Assembly: GCF_014898815.1 (NCBI RefSeq)
Contig: NW_026515538.1
Location: forward strand, 62,001 to 126,000
Source of the DNA: Panonychus citri
Taxonomy: Eukaryota > Arthropoda > Arachnida > Trombidiformes > Tetranychidae
DNA length: 64,000 nucleotides
Direction of reading: 5' to 3'
Shown here: positions 10,530-19,136 of the stretch, piece after piece
How positions within the stretch are numbered: the first letter of the stretch is position 1
How the letters are laid out: each line of letters opens with the position of its first letter
Program-made: the position numbers and the translations under genes
Notes under the pieces: model-generated
The model's input: the letters and a program-made list of their open reading frames with translations, nothing else
Databases searched by the model: none
Told to the model about the DNA's origin: nothing

Positions 10530-11384
10530 AAGAATAGAAATAAAGTCAAAATAAATTCAGAAACAGAAAATAAGAACATCAATTAAAAGATTTTTCTAAT
10601 TAACTTACTCGCAACACTTAGGATTCACTGGTAATTAATTGTTGACATTGTCAACTTGACAACAATTTGTTGAAACTTCAGAGATCAGGGGTCGTACTAT
10701 TTTTCTGTTTACAAAAAAAAGAATAAAAAACTTTATTATTATTCGGTCCCTGGTTTTTTTCATTGTTGTGGGAAAAATGAAAATATGTTAACTCACATAT
10801 TATTAAATAACGATCATGCTAAACAAATATTGATGACACCAGTTACATGGAAATGGGATCTAGAAGGGGAGGATGGACTGAAGCCGAAAACAAAAATGAA
10901 ATTATTATTGTACAAAAACAAATGAGAGAATGTAATTACAATGTTTTTCTACTCTAATGGCTGAAAAGCCCGGGAGGTAACCTGAAGGTTAGCTGGTCTA
11001 GTTGCACAAGAGACTAGAAATCAAAAGAATCATAACCAATGAAATTGAAGCATCTATGTCACTGAATCACCGAGCAACCGTTGTCATCACAACATGTATT
11101 CAATGTGGTTGTAAACTCAAAGTCTTTGGCTGTATGTATTTAAGATCATTTGATTTAATTAATTTTAAAATTTTAAAATTTGAATCAATCAACAATCAAC
11201 ACTTTGATTATTCCTCGTGCTCTTTGTGTTTCCGTTTAATCCAATAGACGAGTGTTACCGAGTTTCCATTAAACGTCTTAACATGCAATCTGGTGGAAAG
11301 GTTGAAGCTGGTAATTCTTCTGAGACTTCTGATTCTTCAGCAAAGGTTAGTATCGTATTTATTAAAACAAATTTAACAGGTCAA
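10530..11384. other. Non-coding stretch between two pseudogenes
   Basis: It contains a poorly supported splice-like site near 10610 and a GC-richer hairpin-forming island at about 10958-11022 (GGCTGAAAAGCCCGGGAGG, then GGTTAGCTGGTCTAG...). An 81-codon plus-strand frame at 11002 has no recognisable content. From 11283 a Ser-rich frame (MQSGGKVEAGNSSETSD) ends in a splice-donor-like GTTAGT, and I cannot assign it. Confidence 0.3.
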
Positions 11385-11410
11385 GATGTGTCGGAGGTCA
11401 CTGGAGAAAA

Positions 11411-11948
11411 ATGACAAAGTCTATTAAAGGAGAACTTGGTAAGTGTTACTTTTTTTTGGTTCTCCTCGATTGTTTAACCTTTAATTATTGCCAATTCTTA
11501 CCTGTTGATTCTTTAGCTGTGATCTGTTTGTGATAAACGAGGTTTAATTGATTTCGCTCGTCGACTGGCTAATAGCGGATTGAATCTCGTGGCCAGTGGA
11601 GGATCAGCCAAGACTCTACGAGAAAATGGCTTGAACCTGAAAGATGTGTCAGAGGTCACTGGAACACCTGAAATGCTCGGTGGTCGAGTGAAGGACCACA
11701 ATTACGATTGTGTTGTGTTATGTTGATATATGGCCAATGATCTAACACCATTGGCTACCGCTTATTCTCGTGCTCGAGGAGCCGATCGAATGTCCTCTTT
11801 TGGTGATTTTGTGGCCCTTTCTGATATCTGTGACGTTCCCAAGATAATCTCACGGGAAGTTTCTGATGGGATAATTGCACCAGGTTATCAAGAAGAGGCT
11901 TTGAATATACTTAAGAAAAAGAAAGTTGGTTCTTATTGTATTCTAGAG
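11411..11948 (+). pseudogene. ATIC: Internally deleted copy of bifunctional purine enzyme ATIC
   Basis: ATIC performs the last two steps of IMP synthesis (AICAR formyltransferase and IMP cyclohydrolase). Here an ATG at 11411 opens MTKSIKGEL, followed by a GT-AG intron (11439-11516). The next exon reads CDKRGLIDFARRLANSGLNL, VASGGSAKTL, VSEVTGTPEMLGGRVK, which is the MGS-like cyclohydrolase N-terminus. It then jumps to DHNYDCVVLC, stops, and jumps again to DLTPLATAYSRARGADRMSS and FGDFVALSDICDV, the formyltransferase part, ending at a donor site at 11949. Roughly 25-30 residues are lost at the first jump and over 150 at the second. A two-base loss at the second exon's start also breaks the frame, and two residues are missing before KIISREV. 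The family protein is about 590 residues. The retained intron shows DNA-level copying. Confidence 0.8.
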
Positions 11949-12299
11949 GTAAATAATCTTACTCTTCATCTAATGAGATCATACCATCGTCACAAAGGTC
12001 CAACAAAGGTGAGACTTTAGTACAATCAGTTAATCGTATAAAAATTTTAACAACAATCAGAAGAAAGAAATAGTTACTTGTAATCATCGATAAGCAATTC
12101 CAATAATTATCGTGATTAAAAAATTAACTTAAATTTCCTAAGAAAAGATAAAAATTTAGATTAACTTTTTTTCTTAAGAGTTTGAGACAATCAAAATGTA
12201 GATTTATGAACAAACCCCGAAGAGTAAAAATCTCAATGAGATTATCTCATCAAGTTATTTTTCATTTCAACGGTTTAATTGTCGAATGATGATTTAATT

Positions 12300-12596
12300 G
12301 TTTCTTTGGTAAGATGAGCGTTAATGGTTGGAGGCGGAGCTTATAGCTATCCAACACACTTATCCCTGTGTTTGTTTAAATAAGGTTAGGTTAGGTCTTC
12401 ATTCAAAGGGTCAAAATCGACAGAGGAAGGCCCGGAGGGCCTGGGACGGGCGCACAAATCACGAATCAAACGGGCGCACAACTAACCCAAAATTCAGTTT
12501 AATTTTTACATTCTAAGCTATGGAAATCAGCGATAAGTGTGTTAAATAACCATTGGCTCCACCTCCAACCATTAACGCTCATCTTACCGTTTCTTT
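12300..12596. mobile_element. 281-bp MITE with long inverted repeats and 8-bp TSD
   Basis: The element spans 12308-12588. Its ends are inverted repeats of about 60 bp (12308-12366 and 12530-12588) that start GGTAAGATGAGCGTTAATGG, with a perfect outer part and a few mismatches inward. Both sides are flanked by the direct repeat GTTTCTTT (12300-12307 and 12589-12596), an 8-bp target-site duplication. Eight-base duplications are typical of hAT and P superfamilies, but the terminal bases are not a classic hAT end, so the superfamily is open. The core is GC-rich (GGCCCGGAGGGCCTGGGACG) and carries a short direct repeat ACGGGCGCACAA. It encodes nothing convincing. Confidence 0.85.
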
Positions 12597-12829
12597 TGTT
12601 TAACCTTTTGATTAATTAATGTAAGAATTAACTTCTTAATGAGTTGTTTGTCAATCTAAATGATTATGCAATAGAATTTACCTTTGGATTGAGAATCTAT
12701 TGGGTAGAATTTTCTTTTTCTCAATTTTGTTCTCTTTTTAGTTTTGTTTTTTTTCTATTTTTTTTATTTTCAAATTAGACTAACCTCTTGTCTGTTTGTT
12801 TGTTTATTTCGTTTGCTATATTTTAGATT

Positions 12830-13563
12830 ATGGATCAATCAAAACCTTCACAATCATCACAATCAGCAGGACCATCATCACCTTCACTTTTACATCCGAA
12901 TCCAAGAGGTTTATTTGTCCGTAATCTTGGTTATAAGAGACGTAAAGAAGTTCTGATCAGATATTATACCAAATTTTTCAATCAATTTGGAGCAGTTGAA
13001 TTTTTCTATGTTGCCTGGGATCATATACGAAATGCTATCAAAGGTTATGGTTTTGTGACCTTTCAAAATCTTGAAGATGCAGAGAGGGTTCTTGCTCTCA
13101 CTCCAAAAGAGTTATATGACACTGGAGTCAATAAGACTGTTGTTTATTCAGCAACCCAGAAGACAATGGAATTGATTAAAAATGAATTGAAAGAATTAGC
13201 TATAGAAAGAGAGGTGGTTAGACAACAGAAAGATGAGCTACTCTCCAGCCCATTAAAGGAAACATTTGATGAACCAGAAGATGAAGAAGCAAAGAAAGAA
13301 GAAGATGAACCAAAAGAACCAATTGAAAATCCAAGTGAATCTCCCGCCAATAATCCAGAAGAGAGATTGAGTAAACTGACAATTATAAACATCCGACCAT
13401 CTCTCAAATGGTTTTCAAGAAAACAATTAAACGAGCTGAACAATCAAATTATACCGATGTTTATGTTAATCGACAAGTTGGCCTAGAAATGGACGGGAAA
13501 AAATGGAAGGAAGCTCTCGAAGTTGCACCTAAACTGTTAACAGAGGATGATGCCAAAAACTAG
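12830..13563 (+). CDS. RRM-domain RNA-binding protein (one frameshift)
   Basis: A Ser/Pro-rich N-terminus (to about residue 24) is followed by one RNA recognition motif at about residues 26-105, with RNP2 GLFVRNLGY and RNP1 KGYGFVTF. A charged coiled segment and a Glu/Pro-rich acidic linker come next. The main frame runs to a stop at 13484-13486. If one A is added to the run at 13406-13408, the frame instead continues as MVFKKTIKRAEQSNYTDVYV and ends DDAKN at 13563. That ending is more protein-like, so I take 13563 as the true end. The protein is presumably nuclear or cytoplasmic RNA-binding. I do not recognise the family beyond the RRM, and no splice pairing to the downstream exon in the right phase was found. 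Confidence 0.6.
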
Positions 13564-13749
13564 ATTAAGGAGAATTGATTTGTAACCAATCCTAAATAAT
13601 TGACATAATTATGAGTTGTAATATCTCTAATCGAATCTAATTCTTTTTTATCTTTTTTTCTTTTCTTTTCAGTTCTTCATAACTTTTTTTCTCCTAATTT
13701 TTTCTATCTGATTTTTTGAAATTCTAATATCTGTTTTTACTTATTGCAG

Positions 13750-14459
13750 AAAGAGTTGTCACTGAATCGTGACCAGTATACTTTTCTAGAATTGTTTATC
13801 AAAAGGCGAAAAGATACCGATTGTAATATGGACACAGTTATGGATGCGTTGCACACACTTGATGATGACAATCAGGAGTTCAATATTAAGGATGCTGTTT
13901 TGGTTTATCAAAAGTTTACAGTTAATATCTGCTTTGCCCCCCAATATGAACATTTCATGGCTCGTGCTATAAGAGATATTGAATCATCCGGTCATTCTGC
14001 TCAGTTTCTGCGTGAATATCACAATAAAAATAACGCTCGGAATGCTGGTAATTAGTTTAATGAAATTTTTCAATTAATTTAGTTTAATAAAGAAATTTTT
14101 CATTTTACATTAGTATCGATCTCTTTTCTCGCCTCTTTATTTTCGCATCTAATCGGGTTTTTAATTTTTTGTTTTTCTTTCAAGATATAAATCACACTCC
14201 ATTTATCCATTTGATCACTGGTGTGGATAAGCTACATTTAGGCCTCTCTATTAAACGGGAATCCACTGCTTGCACACTGAATCAAAAACATAAACACTTA
14301 ATCAATTCAATGCATAGGAGAAAATTAACTTGCATCAATTGGCTGACCTTAACAGAAATGTTTAACCATCTTGAAGATGTCGATGATTGTTTTTGGTATC
14401 CTGAAGGCGTTGTCGCTGCATACAATGAACATTGTGCACTTATTGAAAAAGGCGGTTAA
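13750..14459 (+). CDS. Unrecognised two-exon gene, 5' exon not found
   Basis: The first visible exon follows a pyrimidine-rich tract and TTGCAG at 13749 and encodes KELSLNRDQYTFLELFIKRR... to 14047. A GT-AG intron in matching phase 1 (14048-14183) joins it to the exon at 14184-14459, which begins INHTPFIHLITGVDKLHLGL and ends ALIEKGG. The joined product is about 190 residues, rich in Lys, His and Asn, with no signal peptide, transmembrane segment or known motif. It opens directly after a splice acceptor, so an upstream exon must exist. Joining to the RRM gene would need a donor before 13563, and I see none in phase. Matching phases across the intron argue for a real gene. Confidence 0.45.
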
Positions 14460-15876
14460 TGAATGGATAGTAATTAAAGAGTAACATATCTCCTCGTCGT
14501 GATAAAATTGTCTCATTGTTATTAAACTATCACCAAGATATTTAAATAATCGTCTTGAATAATCTTACCCCAGGCCCAGGTTTCATTCTGAAGAAAAAAT
14601 CTTAAATAACTGATCATTGATTAATTGATTTCTAAGTTACTAATCTCACGGTCAACCTTCTTTTCCATATTCTCTTTAAATTCATTTTTAACTAAGTTAA
14701 AATTAAAGATTAACTGTCTCTATGAACTTATTGTCTACTATTTTCATTTCAAAGTGATTTTAGTAATTCATGTCAAGTGAATTCACTGAGTGATTATCAC
14801 AATCAATTTATTAGAAGTGCCTCCATATTGAGCCATAAATAGTAGAGACAAACAAGCCTAATATTTTCATAGACATTTTGTTTCAAACCATTCATTCAAT
14901 TCAAAGAGTAATAAGTCCATTTTCTCAACGTATTGACCATTCTTACTATTGACTTGTGTCTCCACCTGGTTGATCGGTGTGAACTAACTTTTTCGTATGA
15001 AAAATGTAAAAGATTAACTTTTTTCGCTCCTAATAATTTTTAATTTAATTAACTTTACCTGTGAATTTAAAATTAAATTTTGTGTTATTATTGTTCATTT
15101 CATCACAAGGATCAAGTTGATATCAAAATTATGATAGTTCAACAGTTACTTTAGTTGTTTTTGTTACTCTTAAAACTGAGCTATTATTGCGTCTTAATAA
15201 CTTCAACCATTTTGTTTTTCTTGGTAAGTTTTGTTGGTAATTTGATACAACTTTCTTTTCTCTATCTCAGACTTATTCTCTGAAAAGATTGAAACTCTAA
15301 CTTTATTTTCTCCTTTTTTTCATGAAAACCCTAATGAGTTAAACTATCCTTGGACCTGATTTTCACCCAAAAAAGAAACCAAAAAACACCCAAGGCCTTA
15401 GATGTCTTTCAAATTTAAACTTTAATCAAATTTAAACTTATCAAATTTAAACTTTTCAAATTCAAATTTAAACAATCTCACTGTTCAAAAACCAAGCTGA
15501 TGAATCCAAGACAACAAGACACTTACGACTGGTATTTAATGAATGAAGAAAATATTGTAAACTAAAAATTTTCAATGAAATTGTAAAAATAATAGAAGCA
15601 AAAATTGTACAAACTGAGCGTCTAGCTCAGTGCCCACAAGGGCCACCCTCTTGGGTGCTAAATGCCTAATGCATTACCTCCGACCTTAGGAGGACAATAA
15701 ATCGTAAGAGGTATCAACTGCTCTCTCTTGCTATTACTCTTTGATTCAATTGCTCACTTTGTTTTCGTTTCTCATCATCGTTAATTGTTTACAATTTAAG
15801 TTCTCTCCTTCTTTTTCTTTTAATACCAGATTAATATAAATCAGTCAACATTAAGCCTCTTCCAAGTTTCATCATC
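14460..15876. other. Intergenic region upstream of MCCC1
   Basis: It is mostly AT-rich and non-coding. It holds a degenerate tandem repeat at 15409-15473 and a GC-richer island able to form hairpins at about 15615-15705 (GAGCGTCTAGCTCAGTGCCC, then CCTCCGACCTTAGGAGG). No gene is supported. Confidence 0.5.
15409..15473. repeat. Degenerate tandem repeat, unit about 14-17 bp
   Basis: About four copies of a unit close to TCAAATTTAAACTT lie head to tail, with small length differences between copies. Confidence 0.7.
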
Positions 15877-18518
15877 ATGAATGGTTCCAATTTCCTCCGA
15901 TCTACTAATCGTCTCAACAGGTTTGTTTTCATTTCTAATTTTAATTCTCAACAATTAACCGAAATTTTTAATATAACCATAATGGTTAAACCATTTCCCT
16001 ATTTCTCATTTATCATGATACAATTAATTTCTCTTCAATTTCCCAAAATCTTTAAACCAACAATCAGCAAATTTCTTTGCATTTCTCTGCAATTAGTTAA
16101 CTCGCATTAGATGTTATTTTCACTCTTAAGTCAAATTAATTATTCTTTCATTAGATTATCATAGATATAATCAAGGTACTTGTGTTTGATTATTAACTGA
16201 TTTAAAAGATGTCAGTTGATAACAATTGAATTACTGGGATAATTTTTCTAATAAATCTGATACGATATTGGAATCAAAGTCTCGTTGTATGAGCCTCATA
16301 AATTTCTATGTCAAGATTACATTTAATGGACTTTAGTTCAACAATTATCTTTGTTGATAGTTTTGTAATTATTACCTTTCTCTTATTATTATTTGTTTCT
16401 CTCTCTCTCTCTCTCTCTCTTTATTATTGACAGTTTTACAAGAAATTATCCAACTAATGTTCAACGAGCAGTTCATCAAGCCGAATTATCAAAAATTCTG
16501 ATCGCTAATCGAGGTGAAATCAGCTGTAGGATTGCAAGAACTGCTAAACGAATGGGACTATTAACAACTGCAGTTTACTCTAACATGGATAGAGATTCGA
16601 TGCATGTTTACTTGGCTGATGAAGCAATTAACTTGGGAGATTCACCATCAGCTGATAGTTATCTTAATAAAGTTAAACTAATTGAAGCAGCTAAAAGATG
16701 CGGAGCTCAGGCAATTCATCCTGGTTATGGTTTTCTCTCTGAGAATCCTGAATTTGCTGATATGGTTAATTCATCTGGACTTATATTCATTGGTCCACCG
16801 GCATCAGCCATACGTGATATGGGAATTAAATCAATTGCCAAACATATTATGTCTCATGCTGGAGTACCGGTAATTCCTGGTTACCATGGGGAAGATCAAA
16901 GTGATCAATTATTACTATCAGAGGCTGAGAAAATTGGTTTCCCCATAATGATAAAAGCAATTAAAGGAGGTGGTGGTAAAGGAATGAGAATCTGTTTAGC
17001 TAAAGAGGATTTTATAACTCAACTTGAATCAGCGAGACGAGAATCACTTAAATCTTTGGTGATCAATCGGTTCTAATTGAAAAGTATGTTGCTAATCCTC
17101 GTCATGTTGAGGTACAGGTATTTGCCGATCAACATGGTGACTGTGTTTACCTGTTTGAGAGAGATTGTTCAGTCCAACGAAGACACCAGAAGATTATTGA
17201 AGAGGCACCAGGACCAGGAATCGACGATGAAACTCGAGCAGAATTGGGTAAAGCCGCTGTTCGAGCTGCTCAAGCGGTTAACTATGTTGGCGCAGGAACT
17301 GTTGAATTTATTTACGATCCTAAAGATGGTAAATTTTATTTCATGGAAATGAACACTCGAATTCAAGTTGAACATCCGGTTACTGAGATGATAACTCGAG
17401 TGGATCTGGTTGAATGGCAAATACGAGTAGCTCGTGGTGAGACTTTACCCAAATATCAAGAAGAGATTAAACTTCATGGACATTCAATGGAGGCCAGAAT
17501 TTACGCTGAAGATCCTGAGAATAATTTTATGCCTGGAGCAGGTAAACTGGGGCAAATTAAGTTACCTGAACATGAAGAAAATGTAAGAATTGAAATGGGA
17601 GTTCGAAGTGGTGATGAAGTTTCCGTTCATTATGATCCAATGATCGCAAAACTTGTTGTTTGGGCTCCAGATCGAAATTCAGCTTTAATGAAACTTCGTT
17701 CATCGTTAAGTAAATTCAATTTATCGGGTTTGAAAACAAACATCAATTTCCTTCATCGTTTAGCATCACATCCAGAATTTGCTGCTGGTCGAGTTCACAC
17801 CGATTTCATCAAAGAACAAGAGTCAACTTTATTTACTAAAACCGAATTACCTTCAAAGTTGATTAACATCACCGCCATCGGTGTATTTGCTTCATCAGCT
17901 GCATCATCGTCGATTTCATCTTTACCCACCAATGTGTTCAGTCCACTGGTGACCGATGCCTTCAGGTTACACCAAACGATGACCTCACAAAAAACATTCA
18001 CTCTCCTTTACAATGATGAAAAATACTCTGCTGTGGTCAAGCAACATGGACCAAATGAATACTCAGTTTCACTTAATGGATCACCTTTTGTTACACTTGA
18101 GGCTAATTACGATTCATTGACCAACTCATTAAGGGTCAATGAAGATGGATTAACTCAGAATTACAAATTTCTTAAATCATCTTCAAGTCAGGTTGCCTTG
18201 TTCACTTCGGATAAAGGTGGTTACAATTTCGAGCTGGAAACTAAACCTCATTATCGGTCAACCGGATCAACTGAATCTTCCGATGGAGCTGCTGGTGTTG
18301 TCGCTCCAATGCCCGGTGTTATCGAGAAAATTTTGGTCTCCGAAGGTGATACAGTCGAAACGGGAACACCGTTGGTCGTTATGATGGCTATGAAAATGGA
18401 ATATATAATTAAAGCAAAGGTCAAATCGAAAGTGGAAAGGATCATGTTCAAAGCGGGTGAAAATGTTCAAAAAGGTTCACGATTAGTTAAATTGGTGAAT
18501 CTAGACGATAATCAATGA
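15877..18518 (+). CDS. MCCC1: Methylcrotonoyl-CoA carboxylase alpha subunit, mitochondrial (one frameshift)
   Basis: This is the biotin-bearing subunit of the mitochondrial enzyme that carboxylates 3-methylcrotonyl-CoA in leucine breakdown. Exon 1 is 15877-15920, and a roughly 0.5-kb intron with a CT microsatellite joins it in phase to exon 2 (16434-18518). The N-terminus is Arg/Asn-rich without acidic residues, as in a mitochondrial presequence. The biotin carboxylase domain starts KILIANRGEISCRI, with the ATP-grasp glycine loop KAIKGGGGKGMRI, ERDCSVQRRHQK, EEAPGP and MNTRIQVEHPVTEM. The MCC-like segment RSGDEVSVHYDPMIAKLVVW separates MCC from PCC and ACC. The C-terminal biotinyl domain has AMKME. 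Length is about 710 residues, normal for the family. The frame breaks at 17055-17057: adding one T to the TTT run restores KSFGDQSVLIEKYV. Everything else is intact, so an assembly error is likely. Confidence 0.9.
16393..16420. repeat. CT microsatellite in MCCC1 intron 1
   Basis: A run of CT dinucleotides lies just upstream of the exon 2 acceptor. It adds to the pyrimidine tract and is likely to vary in length. Confidence 0.85.
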
Positions 18519-19136
18519 TGAGGTTGATTAATTGTGAAAAACTATTCTACCCAAATGAACTTTTCATTAATTAATTTCTATCAATTTATATTTTTGGTGA
18601 TTTAAAAACTGGCTAACGGATTAATAGCTTTCTTTTCTTTCAACAATCTGATCATAAATCAGAGCAAAAAGATTTAATCAAATTAGAAAACTATATTGTC
18701 ATTGGAAAAGCTTTTTCGTTAATTATCAGCTGATTCCAAATTTTTTTTCTCAGGGGAAATCAATGATTATGATTTAACTATGAATCAAAATCACGTAAAA
18801 AATATATAAACAAATTGGTAGAAGCAACAATTTTTATAATACTTAGCACAATTAACTTGCTAATTAATTGTTTTTCTTTGTTTACTAAATACAAATTGAA
18901 ATTAATATTTAATTTAAATATTTTTTCAACAACAAATTCAATTATGATTACCAAATAATCAATTTTGTTATCAAAACAACAATTGAATTAAATCGTTTTT
19001 TTGTCAAGACAAACATTGATCTTAATCGTAAAGGTTAAATCAATTGTGTATCATGATCACATTTTCTTGGTTAATTGTGATACAGTTAATTGTATCTCTA
19101 TTTATAATAATACTGTTTGATTGCACCATTGATAAG
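18519..19136. other. 3'-to-3' intergenic gap between MCCC1 and VPS8
   Basis: The two genes converge here. The stretch is AT-rich, with no coding signal and no obvious repeat other than frequent CAATTAA/TTAATTG words. Confidence 0.5.

Noticed and set aside
12380..12400. GGTTAGGTTAGG resembling the arthropod telomere repeat TTAGG
   Set aside because: Only about two and a half units, and it lies inside the MITE. This is too short to be telomeric.
13564..13749. An intron joining the RRM gene to the next exon
   Set aside because: No GT donor in phase 0 lies before the RRM stop codon. The acceptor at 13749 is real, but its partner is unknown.
15610..15660. tRNA-like A box (TAGCTCAGTG)
   Set aside because: No B box (GGTTCRANNCC) or cloverleaf follows at a suitable distance, so neither a tRNA nor a tRNA-derived SINE is supported.
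17060..17250. An intron explaining the MCCC1 frame change
   Set aside because: The sequence across the break encodes conserved biotin carboxylase residues continuously, so removing it would delete part of the ATP-grasp domain.
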